Source of the DNA: UBA1014 sp964344035
GTDB lineage: Bacteria > SAR324 > NAC60-12
Assembly (NCBI GenBank): GCA_964344035.1
Contig: CAYFLK010000007.1
Location: 33,671-97,670 of the forward strand
Reading direction: 5' to 3'
Length of the DNA stretch: 64,000 bases
A program made the translations under genes and the position numbers. Shown piece after piece: positions 52,578 through 62,164 of the stretch (within the stretch, counting starts at the first letter, position 1; the number at the start of each line of letters is the position of its first letter). A model generated the notes under the pieces. The model was not told the origin of the DNA, ran no database searches, and worked only from the letters and a program-made list of their open reading frames with translations.

Positions 52578-53978
52578 ATGACAATGCCTCCGGCCTCGAG
52601 CCTCCGTATTGCTGAAACCGGTCCCAAGTGGGTGGACCATGAAATTCACCTCAAGGGATGGGTGAGAACGCGACGCGGGTCCAAAGGAGTCTCTTTCATC
52701 CAGCTCAACGATGGGTCAACTCAGCAGGGAATCCAGGTTGTGGCCGATGCAGGCCTGGAAAACTATGATGCGGTTTCGAAATTGACCACCGGCGCGTCCG
52801 TGGAAACCTGGGGAACGCTGGTGGAATCGCAGGGAAGAGGGCAGACCCATGAGGTCCAGGCGTCAAGGATTTTAATTCGGGGGACCTCCCCCGGAGACAG
52901 CTATCCCCTGCAAAAGAAAGGGCACACGCTTGAGTTTTTACGCGAGATCGCACACCTGCGTCCGCGAACCAATACACTTGGGGCGGTGTTCCGTATCCGC
53001 AACACCCTTTCATGGGCTATCCACCGTTTTTTTCAAGAACGCGGGTTCCTCTATGTGCAGACCCCGATCATCACCGCAAACGATGCGGAAGGGGCCGGGG
53101 AGATGTTTCGCGTTACTGCGCTAGACCTGGACAATCTGCCGCGGGATTCCTCCGGCAAGGTCGATTACGCCGAGGATTTTTTCGGGACGGATGTCAGCCT
53201 CACTGTTTCCGGACAACTGGGCGCCGAAGTGTTCGCGCTGGCCTTCACCAATGTCTACACCTTCGGGCCCACCTTCCGCGCGGAAAACTCAAACACAGCG
53301 CGCCATCTTGCGGAATTCTGGATGATTGAACCCGAAATGGCATTCATGGATTTGCACGGGATGCTCGGATTGACCGAGGAGATTCTCAAATCCATCCTGA
53401 AAGAATGCCTGGATCGTCATCCGCAAGAACTTGGTTTTCTGCAGAAGATGTATGACGAAAATCTGATTGAAAGCATGGAAAAAATCTGTGCATTGAGGTT
53501 TGAAACGATGACCTATACAGAAGCAGTTGACATCCTTGAACGCTCGGGGGAATCATTCGAATTTCCTGTTGAGTGGGGAAGGGACCTGCAGTCGGAGCAC
53601 GAACGCTACCTGAGTGAAAAGCATGTAGGCGGCCCGGTCAACCTGATCGATTACCCCAAGGAGATCAAGGCGTTTTACATGAAACAGAATGATGATGGAA
53701 AAACGGTCGCGGCAATGGACGTCCTGTTTCCGCGGCTGGGGGAAATAGTCGGTGGTTCCCAGCGTGAAGACGACGGCAAACTGCTTGAAGCTTTGATGCG
53801 CGAAAAAGGCCTCCCGGAGGAACATTACCGCTGGTACCTGGAGTTGCGTCAATACGGAACAGTCCCCCATTCAGGGTTCGGGCTCGGTTTTGAACGCCTT
53901 GTACAGTTTGCCACGGGGATGAATAATATACGCGACGTCATACCATTTCCAAGGGTCCCCGGGAACGCGAATTTCTGA
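52578..53978 (+). CDS. asnS: Asparaginyl-tRNA synthetase
   Basis: The 466-aa product matches AsnRS: N-terminal OB-fold anticodon domain (about 15-110), then class II core with motif 2 FRAENSNTARHLAEFWMIE and motif 3 GFGLGFERLVQF. It charges tRNA-Asn directly, so the cell need not rely on the transamidation route for Asn-tRNA. The Arg of motif 3 and the AENSNT segment separate it from AspRS. The next gene starts 3 bp behind its stop. Confidence 0.97.
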   Translation: MTMPPASSLRIAETGPKWVDHEIHLKGWVRTRRGSKGVSFIQLNDGSTQQGIQVVADAGLENYDAVSKLTTGASVETWGTLVESQGRGQTHEVQASRILIRGTSPGDSYPLQKKGHTLEFLREIAHLRPRTNTLGAVFRIRNTLSWAIHRFFQERGFLYVQTPIITANDAEGAGEMFRVTALDLDNLPRDSSGKVDYAEDFFGTDVSLTVSGQLGAEVFALAFTNVYTFGPTFRAENSNTARHLAEFWMIEPEMAFMDLHGMLGLTEEILKSILKECLDRHPQELGFLQKMYDENLIESMEKICALRFETMTYTEAVDILERSGESFEFPVEWGRDLQSEHERYLSEKHVGGPVNLIDYPKEIKAFYMKQNDDGKTVAAMDVLFPRLGEIVGGSQREDDGKLLEALMREKGLPEEHYRWYLELRQYGTVPHSGFGLGFERLVQFATGMNNIRDVIPFPRVPGNANF

Positions 53979-53980
53979 CC

Positions 53981-55117
53981 TTGAACATCCTCATCGGAAG
54001 CAACGTCCACTGGTGGAATGCTGAAGCGGCCTATGCCGCGGTGACTGCCGAAATGCTCCGGAAAGCGGGGCACCGCGTTTTTGTGCTCACCCGGCCAGGG
54101 AGCGAAAACCGCAACAGGCTGTCCGCGCTGGGATTGTCCCTGGTGACGGATTTTGATCTGAACTCCGCCAACCCATTTCGTCTCCTGGCGTCCTTCATAC
54201 GGCTGCTGAGATTCCTTCGGCGGGAGAAAATCGACCTCGTCAATGCCCACCGTTCTGAAGGATTTCCCCTGTATGTTTTCGCAAAAATGGTTCAGCCGAC
54301 TTTCCGGCTGATCCGCACACGCGGAGCGGCGCGTTCAGTGAAAAACCACTGGCTCAACCGCAGACTGCACCGCGACTGGATCGACGGCATGATTGTGCCG
54401 GGAAAAGTCGTGTTTGATCGTTTCCTGCGCGGCATGCCCTTGTCGCCGGACCGGCTGAGGGTGATTCATTACCCGGTGGACCTTCCGGAATGGCCTCTGC
54501 CTGTCCCGCATCAAACATACCGCCGTGAATTCGCAATTCCTCCAAAAAACCTGGTGCTGGCGGTGGTCGGTCGGATTCGTCCGGAGAAAGGACAGCGCCT
54601 GCTGCTGAGAAGCCTGAAACGGCTGTTAGTTGATTTTCCCGACACCACTCTGCTGGTCATCTATCGTGACACCACCTCTCGGGAACCTGAATTCCAGGCG
54701 TTGATGGATGAAATGAAAGCCCTCGACTTGGCACCTAATATTCGTCTCATCGGTGAAAGGGAAGATATACGGACGTTGATGGGATTTGCCGATGCGGGAA
54801 TTGTCAGTTCGGTGGATTCCGAGGTTATCTGTCGTGTTGCCGTGGAGTTCTTCTCGGCCGGGACCCCTGTCACGGCGATGCCAACCGGATGCCTTCCGGA
54901 AATAATCCGGGAAGGTGAAAACGGGACTCTTGCATCCGAAAAGACTGTTGAAGCGCTTTACTGCGCCATGATGCGGCTGATCGAAGATACAGGACTGTTG
55001 AAAGAAATGGGGCGGAATGCCCGCAGGGATGCGGAAACACGCTTCAATCCTGAACGGATGAAGCAGCAGACGGTAGATTTCTTCCTCCAAGTACTGAATT
55101 CCAAAACCATTCGATAA
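53981..55117 (+). CDS. Glycosyltransferase, GT4 family
   Basis: The TTG start at 53981 follows the asnS stop by 2 bp. The 378-aa protein has a GT-B fold. The N-terminal Rossmann domain is marked by DLVNAHRSEGF, the C-terminal domain by VVGRIRPEKGQRLLLRSL (about 190) and the EFFSAGTPVTAMPTGCLPEII motif (about 288), typical of GT4. These enzymes build lipopolysaccharide or capsule. The acceptor cannot be told. Coupling with asnS is unusual. Confidence 0.85.
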   Translation: MNILIGSNVHWWNAEAAYAAVTAEMLRKAGHRVFVLTRPGSENRNRLSALGLSLVTDFDLNSANPFRLLASFIRLLRFLRREKIDLVNAHRSEGFPLYVFAKMVQPTFRLIRTRGAARSVKNHWLNRRLHRDWIDGMIVPGKVVFDRFLRGMPLSPDRLRVIHYPVDLPEWPLPVPHQTYRREFAIPPKNLVLAVVGRIRPEKGQRLLLRSLKRLLVDFPDTTLLVIYRDTTSREPEFQALMDEMKALDLAPNIRLIGEREDIRTLMGFADAGIVSSVDSEVICRVAVEFFSAGTPVTAMPTGCLPEIIREGENGTLASEKTVEALYCAMMRLIEDTGLLKEMGRNARRDAETRFNPERMKQQTVDFFLQVLNSKTIR

Positions 55118-55249
55118 ACTCGTCCTTGAAATCACTGTCGTCGCCCACAATTTGTGGAAGGATAATTTTTCGAACAGCTGATGTTTACTCGGAGATTCCG
55201 CAATCAGGCTTGAGAAATCCACACGGTCCTTCATAATGTCCCCACCCTC

Positions 55250-55339
55250 GGAGGGATGGGTGAGTGGTTGAAACCGGCGGACTTGAAATCCGTTATGGCC
55301 TCGCGGTCATCGGGGGTTCGAATCCCTCTCCCTCCGCCA
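55250..55339 (+). tRNA. tRNA-Ser (UGA)
   Basis: A complete 90-nt type II tRNA. Acceptor stem GGAGGGA pairs with TCCCTCC, followed by G and encoded CCA (55337-55339). Anticodon loop CTTGAAA gives anticodon TGA, reading UCA/UCG-type serine codons. The long variable arm and TTCGAAT loop are present. Confidence 0.96.
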
Positions 55340-55445
55340 TTGAGTGTTTTACACTGATTCTCATTCAGAAAGGGAAAGTATCACCTTCCGCATTTCTTTT
55401 TACATATAAACCGGCAAAACGAAACAGGTTTCTTTCTTGACGGAT

Positions 55446-56081
55446 TCAGGTTGATGCCTGAAAAAGAGTAAACGGTACGGGTTCTCCGTCATTGCGGTCA
55501 GAAAGGTCCAGGTTGTTTATCGCGCAGACTCGTTGAACGACACCAGGCAGCGGTCCCTGTTCCGTAATCCCGTGTTCATAGGCGACTACCTGTAAACGTC
55601 CGGAAACAAGTTCAAGAAGTTCCCCCGATTTCAGCAGGTGATCAGGGTTGCGGGGTTTGCTGTATGATTCGTTGCCGTGCGCGAATGTCTCGTAGATCAG
55701 CACCCCTTCGGGCTGCAGTGTATCCAGCAAGTCATTCATCAGCGGTCTGTAAAGGTAGTTCACAACAACCACCGCGGCGAAGCAGTTTTTTTCAAAAGGC
55801 CAGGGCGAGTGGTTTTCCAGGTCGGCTTTCATCACTTTAGCCATCGGGTTTCCAGTATGCTCAGCCAGTGCATCAACGAAACAATCTACCATCGTCACCG
55901 GATGCCCGCGTGAAAGGAAAAGACGGCCATGTCTGCCGCCACCGGAGGCCACGTCAAGGACCGGACCTCCCAAGCGGACCAGGGGAGCAAACCGTCTCAC
56001 CCAGGGTGAGGGTTCAGTGATGTGAAGATGGTTCCGTGTTTTATCGGGTTCGCTCATGGAGGTCTTCTCGGTTTCCATCAT
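55446..56081 (-). CDS. SAM-dependent methyltransferase, class I
   Basis: The start at 56081 is preferred: it overlaps the preceding gene's stop (TGATG/ATGA arrangement). The 211-aa product has a methyltransferase motif I VLDVASGGGRHGRLF (about 39-53), an acidic turn VDCFVDALAE, and a VVVVNYLYRP post-motif. The fold resembles the TehB/UbiE-type small methyltransferases. Substrate unknown. A long in-frame N-terminal extension has no coding likeness. Confidence 0.82.
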   Translation of the reverse strand: MMETEKTSMSEPDKTRNHLHITEPSPWVRRFAPLVRLGGPVLDVASGGGRHGRLFLSRGHPVTMVDCFVDALAEHTGNPMAKVMKADLENHSPWPFEKNCFAAVVVVNYLYRPLMNDLLDTLQPEGVLIYETFAHGNESYSKPRNPDHLLKSGELLELVSGRLQVVAYEHGITEQGPLPGVVQRVCAINNLDLSDRNDGEPVPFTLFQAST

Positions 56082-56440
56082 TTTGTCTGATCTCCCGCTG
56101 TTGTCCGTGGCAATTCTGCTTTGTACAGATTCCAGATGATGAAGATCACAATGCCCATGATTACAAAGGGAGGAAAGGGCAGCAGCGCGATTAGGGCAAA
56201 AACAAGCAGTACCTGATTTGCTTTCATGCTCAGCATCTGCAGGATGGCACGGGACACCAGGATGTAATAGATCAACAACACCATTCCGTACACTGCCAAA
56301 ACCAAAGCGATTTGTCCCCAATCAAACCAGTGCGCGAGCATCCTGTTGCGAGGTCCCCAACTGTTTGCCAGTGTAATTTCAACTGCCGTCAAGTATGCAA
56401 GGACTTGAACGACTGATATTATCAGCATCTTCTTTTTCAT
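56078..56440 (-). CDS. Membrane protein (120 aa)
   Basis: ATG 56440 is preferred because it begins at MKKKML with a basic N-terminus and a GAG-type ribosome site; an upstream extension is implausible. Three transmembrane helices are seen (about residues 4-23, 40-63, 74-110). No family is recognised. Its stop overlaps the methyltransferase start, so the two form an operon. Confidence 0.7.
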   Translation of the reverse strand: MKKKMLIISVVQVLAYLTAVEITLANSWGPRNRMLAHWFDWGQIALVLAVYGMVLLIYYILVSRAILQMLSMKANQVLLVFALIALLPFPPFVIMGIVIFIIWNLYKAELPRTTAGDQTK

Positions 56441-56992
56441 GGCGACTCTTTTCGTTTTAAGATTTATCGGATGAACACCCTTTGCCCTGAATATGAGCAT
56501 TTTACAGGTATGGACCCCATGATCAAGCACCTGGACCGGAAGTCGCCTGGATGAAGTGCCAGGGCTGCTGGAAATGTGTCTGTTCCAAATCCACATCATT
56601 TTTTGGAGTGCATGTGCTTCGGCGTCTTCACCGTCCCTACTTCACCAATGCCGGTCAGTTTAGCCACCGGCAGAAACTGTGACGCTCAACAAAATATTCC
56701 GCATTGTATGCAATCTTTCCATTTCAAAAAATTGCTGTCCCTTCGCAGCGTTTTGCGACATGCTGTTCCTGGAAAAGAGAAGGTGGATGCGCCAGCCAAT
56801 ACTTGACTTTCGGGGGCATCCATTGCACATTAATGGCCCGATCCCTTGAAAAATTGGTGGTAGGTCCGCTTCCTCACTGGTTTGTTATGTGACCCTGTCA
56901 TCATACGCCCCACCCGGTTTGTTTTGCGGATCCAATGCAGACAGAGTGAATCACCTGAAAAGAAAACTGAAATTTAATTACAAAAAGGATAA
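56441..56992 (+). other. Divergent intergenic region, no gene assigned
   Basis: About 550 bp between the membrane-protein gene (minus) and the acyltransferase gene (plus). It contains one short Cys-rich ORF candidate (56551-56682) that I do not accept, because it has no ribosome site. Otherwise no coding sequence or RNA gene is visible. An AAGGA ribosome site lies before 56993. Confidence 0.45.
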
Positions 56993-57952
56993 ATGCTGTT
57001 TATTTTACCTTCGTGGAGCCGCGGAGTGTTGTCTATAATATTGGTCGTTTTGAACACGGTTATCTGCGGATCAAGCGTGGTCCTGCTTGTTCCGGCGAAA
57101 TGGATCATACCGGTTTCCTCGTGGCGCTGGTTCTGGACCGTTGTGATGTTGCGGATTGGCAGCGAATACATCCGCGGAAACGACCGAATCCACAAACTGT
57201 TTCACCGGACAAAATGGGACGTTACCGGGCTGGAGGACCTCAGCCCGGATAAAAGTTACCTGGTGCTATCCAACCACCTGTCGACAGCGGACATCCCGGT
57301 GCTGCAGAGTATATTTCTGGGCCGCATTCCATTTCCCAGGTTTTTCATCAAACAGCAGCTTGTGTGGATCCCTTTTCTGGGGCAGGCCTTGTGGGCCCTG
57401 GACATGCCGATCATGAAACGCTATTCCAAATCTAAACTGAAGCAGAGACCCCAACTCCGCGGGAAGGACCTTGAAACCGCCCGCAAGGCATGTGAACACT
57501 TGCGGGAGCATCCTGTAACACTGCTCAATTTTGCCGAAGGAACCCGGTTTACACGCGAAAAGCATTACCGGATGAAACCCCCTTATCAAAACCTGCTGCG
57601 TCCCAAATCCGGCGGGGTCCACGCGGTGCTGGAGGGTTTGCACGAAGGGTTGTCAGCCATTCTCAACGTCACGATCGTCTATCCAGGGCATGAATCACCC
57701 TCCTTTAGCGACCTGGCCTTCGGGCGGATTCCATGCATCACGGTAAGGGTTGAGAAGCTGGAACCGGGAAAGAACGGGGTTCCGTCTCTGGAGGTCATTC
57801 AAAGTGACAAAGGACAGCAGGCCACCCGCGAGTGGCTGAAAGAACTTTGGCGCCGCAAGGACATGCTGGTCAATGAAATTCAGCAGGGGCGGATACATCC
57901 CCAAAAGGAACTGAATGAATTGCCCGCTGAAGTCGTTCCTGATCCTGCCTGA
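56993..57952 (+). CDS. 1-acylglycerol-3-phosphate acyltransferase-like protein (YihG type)
   Basis: The 319-aa protein has an N-terminal membrane helix, then the acyltransferase motif NHLSTAD (H-x4-D, about residues 94-100) and EGTRFT (about 182-187). The segment WALDMPIMKRYSK and the RGKDLETARKACE stretch are closely similar to E. coli YihG (LCLAT1-like). It would transfer an acyl chain to lysophosphatidic acid in the inner membrane. ATG 56993 follows AAGGA. It stands alone, with 490 bp of intergenic DNA behind it. Confidence 0.9.
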   Translation: MLFILPSWSRGVLSIILVVLNTVICGSSVVLLVPAKWIIPVSSWRWFWTVVMLRIGSEYIRGNDRIHKLFHRTKWDVTGLEDLSPDKSYLVLSNHLSTADIPVLQSIFLGRIPFPRFFIKQQLVWIPFLGQALWALDMPIMKRYSKSKLKQRPQLRGKDLETARKACEHLREHPVTLLNFAEGTRFTREKHYRMKPPYQNLLRPKSGGVHAVLEGLHEGLSAILNVTIVYPGHESPSFSDLAFGRIPCITVRVEKLEPGKNGVPSLEVIQSDKGQQATREWLKELWRRKDMLVNEIQQGRIHPQKELNELPAEVVPDPA

Positions 57953-58441
57953 CCGGATACTATTTTCCACGCAAAATGCCGGTCTTAACGTGGACTAACC
58001 ACGTTCACGGAGAAACCCGTTGAGAGTGAACTCAACCGCACTTTATCACGGAAGCATGGATTGCGGTCCGGTTTTCATGCCTGAAGATTAATGGTTGTGG
58101 GCGTAAATGCTTGAAGTTCTCGACCAGCCATTTATCATTGAATTTGCGTTTCCGAAATATCTGATTGTGAAAAACCGACTGACACGTACAGTGTTGATTT
58201 TCTTCGTTGTGTTGAAAGGGACCCGCAATAGGAATTTCCGGAGTTCCGGGCCATTTCTATTATCTGAACAGGGTATGATGATGCGATGCAATTTTACTGT
58301 GAAACCCTCATGATATGAATAACACCTTCACGATTCAGAAATCCGAAATCCTCCTCTCCTGCCTGTCCCTGAAACAACCTTTGCCTCGCTGTTTTCCGGC
58401 TAAGGCGTGAAACTGAACCCATTCCCTTTTGAGGTGTTGCA
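57953..58441 (+). other. Intergenic region with two hairpins
   Basis: No gene is supported. Two hairpins are seen: AACGTGG-actaa-CCACGTT (about 57988-58006) and GTTGAG-agtgaa-CTCAAC (about 58019-58036). Neither is followed by a run of T. They may be part of the acyltransferase gene's trailer. The right end holds the GAGGT ribosome site for the EF-G-like gene. Confidence 0.45.
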
Positions 58442-60520
58442 ATGAAAGAGTATGTAGCCGCGGATTTAAGAAACTATGCCATTGTCGGTCATGGATCTTC
58501 CGGCAAGACGATCCTGAGCGAGTCGATGCTTGCATGCAGCGGTGCAATTACGCGGGTGGGAAGCATTGAACAGGGGAGCACGGTTTCCGATTACCATGAG
58601 GATGAGAAGCAGCGGCAGATTTCCATCCACACCACCCCGATGTTTGCGGAATGGGGAGGAAAGAAACTCAACTTCTTCGACACCCCAGGGTATGCGGATT
58701 TTGTGGGAGAAGGGCTGGCAGCCCTTCAGGTCTCGGACTTCGTTCTGCTCGTGGTCCATGGCAGCCATGGCATAGAACTGGGGACCGAACAGATGTGGGA
58801 TCACAGCGACACTTTCGGTGTGCCGAAAATGGTTGCGGTGAACATGCTTGACGCGGAACATGTCGATTTCGATCAGGTCCTTGAAGATTTGTCGTCCCGT
58901 TTTGATGCACGTTTCTTCCCATTCACTCTGCCTGGCAATCCCGGTCCCGGATTTGACCGGGTGGTGGATGTAATGAACCGGGAACTGTTTTGCTACCAGT
59001 CCGGGCAGAATGGAAAATTCAGTAAAGAAAACCTGCCCGCTGAATGGGAATCCCGGGTTGAAGAACTGTACCAGCAGCTGGTGGAAAACGTGGCTGAATC
59101 AGATGATGAGTTACTGGAGAAATTTTTTGAGGAAGGCGGACTCAGCGACGATGAAGTGCAGGGCGGATTGGCAAAAGCGATACTCAACCGGTCATTTGTC
59201 CCTGTGTTTGCCCTTGCCTCTCAAGAGTCCGTGGGAGTTCCGCAGCTGATGGATTTTATTTCCGGTTTTGCTCCTTCCCCGGTTGATGCCGGGTCGGTGC
59301 AGGGAACGGGTCCGGATGATCAGCCCCTCGATCTTTCTTTGTCCGACAATGCCCCCGCTCTTTCCGTGTTCAAAACCCTCAGCGAACCGCATGTCGGGGA
59401 ACTGTCCTATTTCCGTTTGTACTCGGGAAAGGTGGAAAGCGGAATGGACCTGCGCAACACTACCAGAAATGCAGGCGAACGGGTGGGACAAATTTTCCAG
59501 ATGATCGGCAAGGAACGCAACCAGGTCAAATCGATGAATGCAGGGGATATCGGCGCGTTCGTGAAACTGAAAAAAACCCACACCGGGGATACACTTTGCG
59601 ATCCAAAAATGGGGGTCAAACTGCCCATGGTCCAGTTTCCCGCCCCCAACCTCAGTGGCGCTCTCAAGCTCAAGTCGAAGGGGGAGGAGGAAAAGATGTC
59701 ACTAGGATTGTCAACCCTGCATGAAGAAGACCCTACTTTTATCTACAAGGCTGACCCGGAGCTTCGCCAAACCCTGATTTTCGGACAGGGAGAACTGCAT
59801 CTGCAGGTGGTGACCGAGCGCCTGAAGCAGCGGTTTCAGGTGGAAGTGGATCTCGTGGAGCCGAAAATCCCCTATCGTGAAACGATTCGAAAGAAAGGGG
59901 ATTCCAGATATCGTCACAAGAAACAAACCGGGGGGGCCGGACAGTTTGCCGAGGTTTGGATACGCATCGAACCTGGGCTCAGAGACAGTGGCATAGATTT
60001 TCAGCAGTCACTGGTAGGACAAAACGTCGACCGTGTTTTTGTTCCTTCCGTGGAAAAAGGGGTTAACGCTGCCTGCGTGGAAGGAGTGATTGCCGGATAC
60101 CGGGTGGTTGACGTCAAAGTCGATTTTTATGACGGCAAGCAGCATCCTGTCGATTCAAAAGACGTGGCATTCCAGATTGCTGGGAAACAGGCGTTTCGCC
60201 AGGGATTCAAGGACTGCGATCCGTGCCTGCTGGAACCAATTTACAACCTTGAAATAAAGGTCCCTGAGGAGAACATGGGAGAAGTAATGGGAGACATATC
60301 CGGCAGACAGGGAAAAATTCAGGGCATGGACGCAATGGGACACTATCAGGTCATCCGTGCACAGGTTCCTCAGCGGGAACTCTACAGTTATGCCACCACG
60401 TTGCGTTCCATCACCGGCGGCCGCGGAGGACATCGGGAAACCTTCAGTCATTACCAGGAAATGCCGCGGGATCTGGAACAGAATGTTATAGAACAAAGCA
60501 AGCAGCCTGAAAAGGAATAA
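58442..60520 (+). CDS. Elongation factor G paralogue (EF-G2-like)
   Basis: The 692-aa protein has all EF-G domains: G domain with GHGSSGKT (about residues 16-23) and DTPG (about 79-82), then domains II-V, ending with the RGGHRETFSHY segment. The G4 motif reads NMLD instead of NKxD, an unusual change in a base-recognition loop. It is a divergent paralogue rather than the main EF-G, which should lie in the ribosomal operon elsewhere. Role unknown; EF-G2 proteins have been linked to stress or ribosome functions. Confidence 0.85.
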   Translation: MKEYVAADLRNYAIVGHGSSGKTILSESMLACSGAITRVGSIEQGSTVSDYHEDEKQRQISIHTTPMFAEWGGKKLNFFDTPGYADFVGEGLAALQVSDFVLLVVHGSHGIELGTEQMWDHSDTFGVPKMVAVNMLDAEHVDFDQVLEDLSSRFDARFFPFTLPGNPGPGFDRVVDVMNRELFCYQSGQNGKFSKENLPAEWESRVEELYQQLVENVAESDDELLEKFFEEGGLSDDEVQGGLAKAILNRSFVPVFALASQESVGVPQLMDFISGFAPSPVDAGSVQGTGPDDQPLDLSLSDNAPALSVFKTLSEPHVGELSYFRLYSGKVESGMDLRNTTRNAGERVGQIFQMIGKERNQVKSMNAGDIGAFVKLKKTHTGDTLCDPKMGVKLPMVQFPAPNLSGALKLKSKGEEEKMSLGLSTLHEEDPTFIYKADPELRQTLIFGQGELHLQVVTERLKQRFQVEVDLVEPKIPYRETIRKKGDSRYRHKKQTGGAGQFAEVWIRIEPGLRDSGIDFQQSLVGQNVDRVFVPSVEKGVNAACVEGVIAGYRVVDVKVDFYDGKQHPVDSKDVAFQIAGKQAFRQGFKDCDPCLLEPIYNLEIKVPEENMGEVMGDISGRQGKIQGMDAMGHYQVIRAQVPQRELYSYATTLRSITGGRGGHRETFSHYQEMPRDLEQNVIEQSKQPEKE

Positions 60521-60552
60521 CCCGCGGATTTGCCCTCAATTTCAAGAGGGAC

Positions 60553-60696
60553 GTGTTGTCACGGTCGGAAACCCCGAAGTGGTTGCGGCATGTGCTTGAA
60601 TGGACGCCGGTTCAGGTTTTCCTTCCGGACACTATTGTTGCCCCGCCATCAGTGGAGGGGAATTTGTCAACCGATGAATCAGGAGAGGCGGAATGA
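60553..60696 (+). CDS. Very small protein (47 aa), coupled to the next gene
   Basis: A GTG at 60553 (or TTG at 60556, better spaced from AGAGGG) opens a 47-residue frame with sensible composition (a Trp/Leu-rich start, a Pro-rich middle and an acidic tail). Its stop overlaps the ATG of the following ORF (ATGA). The overlap and the good ribosome sites argue for two real genes. No family is recognised. Confidence 0.55.
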   Translation: MLSRSETPKWLRHVLEWTPVQVFLPDTIVAPPSVEGNLSTDESGEAE

Positions 60697-60896
60697 CAGA
60701 CGCAGATACAAACCAGGAACTGTCCTCAGATGAGGTCACCGAGCGGCTCAATGTGCTTTATGCGGAATTGAAGTCGCTCAAACCATATCTCCCTTATCAA
60801 CAGATTAAGAGGGTCCTCGCGGAATTGAAATGGATCAAGTCCATGCGGGAAGAAGGTGATATCCCGCATGATCAACAGGTTGAAGAAACAACCTGA
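60693..60896 (+). CDS. Small helical protein (67 aa)
   Basis: ATG 60693 follows AGGAGAGGC, an excellent ribosome site. The product is helical, Glu/Lys/Leu-rich (ERLNVLYAELKSL and YQQIKRVLAELKWIKSM), with no membrane helix and no motif recognised. It overlaps the previous micro-ORF. No family assigned. Confidence 0.7.
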   Translation: MTDADTNQELSSDEVTERLNVLYAELKSLKPYLPYQQIKRVLAELKWIKSMREEGDIPHDQQVEETT

Positions 60897-61156
60897 ACTT
60901 CTGTTCTCAGATTGCGGCATCGGTCCTGTATGCTTTTCCAAGCCTCCCAGACTTGTGCCGCTCTCAGATAAAGACCGTTCATACCATGGGGTGGCTGTTA
61001 CACTACTGTTATTCCCTGCATGGGAAACCTGAGTTTCCAGCCAGAGGCAGAAGTTCTACCGGAAATATGACTTGTGAGATCAGCTGATTTCACTTATACA
61101 TACACCGTGCCTCAATGGATTACATCAGGATGAACTGATCGATCCCCACCTCCTGC

Positions 61157-61246
61157 GGAGGAGTGGGTGAGTGGCTGAAACCAGCACATTGCTAATGTGC
61201 CGTATGCGCAAGTGTACCGAGGGTTCGAATCCCTCCTCCTCCGCCA
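61157..61246 (+). tRNA. tRNA-Ser (GCU)
   Basis: A 90-nt type II tRNA. Acceptor GGAGGAG pairs with CTCCTCC, then G and CCA (61244-61246). The anticodon stem GCACA/TGTGC encloses TTGCTAA, giving anticodon GCT for AGC/AGU serine codons. Long variable arm present. Confidence 0.96.
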
Positions 61247-61399
61247 GCCAGCCTTACAAAGACTTCCGATTAAGTCCGATAAAATCCTCTCAATCCCAGT
61301 ATTACCCCTATTATCCACAAAGAAAATTCACTGCTGGTAAGCGTATATTATAGCGATTTCGGAATTCTGCATTGATCCTGTCAACCTCCAAAATCGGCT

Positions 61400-61876
61400 C
61401 TATATTTCTGCCAGGATTGCGACGTAATTTTTCCCATACTTTTTCGCGCACGTGGGGCAGGTTGTGTAATAGAAGTACATCTTATTTAGGTTTTTTCCCT
61501 GTGCTTCCAAGGTGGTTTTCATTTCCGTGATCCATTGGCGTATTTTGCTGAATGGACCTTCGAAAACCCGGGCAAAGAAAGTTCCCGAAATTTCTGCCAT
61601 TTTAGCATCCGGGATATCCTTCGCAGTTTCGACGTACACATCCGCCCCCCACAGTGAGTTTTCATCGGTGAGGATCACCCTTTCTTTTGTTTGAGCCTCT
61701 TTTGCCTCAATCGCCTGTATGCAGCGTTTCATCACCGCGCCGTAGTTCAGCGGGATGTGGAACAGGCTTAAAACACGGTCTTGGACAAAACTCTTGCGGT
61801 CCCATGTAATTGTTTTGCCGTCCCACGGTTCCGGATCGAATCTTGGACAGCATACTTCTGAGTTGTCAGTACTCAT
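61400..61876 (-). CDS. Conserved cysteine-containing protein of unknown function (158 aa)
   Basis: ATG 61876 follows AGGAGGGGG on the minus strand, an excellent ribosome site. The 158-aa protein starts with a CCPRFDPEPWDGK segment and ends with CPTCAKKYGKNYV, so it has a Cys pair at each end. The middle has DENSLWGADVYV and GTFFARVFEGPF. The family exists in various bacteria, in my recollection under a loosely applied hydrolase name, with no established function. It may be a GyrI-like ligand-binding fold. Metal or thiol chemistry at the Cys pairs is possible. Confidence 0.75.
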   Translation of the reverse strand: MSTDNSEVCCPRFDPEPWDGKTITWDRKSFVQDRVLSLFHIPLNYGAVMKRCIQAIEAKEAQTKERVILTDENSLWGADVYVETAKDIPDAKMAEISGTFFARVFEGPFSKIRQWITEMKTTLEAQGKNLNKMYFYYTTCPTCAKKYGKNYVAILAEI

Positions 61877-62164
61877 ATCCCCCTCCTGTTTTAAGTTGGA
61901 AATTATTAAAAAAACACCCTGTCTATTTAACGATGCTAGCTTTTCGGCCGGTTTCAATCAAGGGGTTTCAAGGTAAACTGGGCATTACGAGGATCGTTGA
62001 TGCGGCAGCTAAATGTGGTCACATGGATGATACAAGGCTTAATTCAGCAATAAACTGCAAAGGGGTTTGAAGTAAACAGATAAGTTTGGCTCGTTACATA
62101 AAAAGAGCGATAATGACATACAGTGTTAAACCGTGTGAGAGTTAACTTTCATCGAGGAGACATC

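Noticed and set aside
56551..56682. 43-codon frame with CxxCxxCxC start, resembling an iron-sulfur micro-protein
   Set aside because: No ribosome site and no helical or conserved remainder; lies in a divergent promoter region. Left as a possible curiosity.
57988..58036. Two hairpins behind the acyltransferase gene as terminators
   Set aside because: Neither has a T run behind it, so terminator function is not supported.
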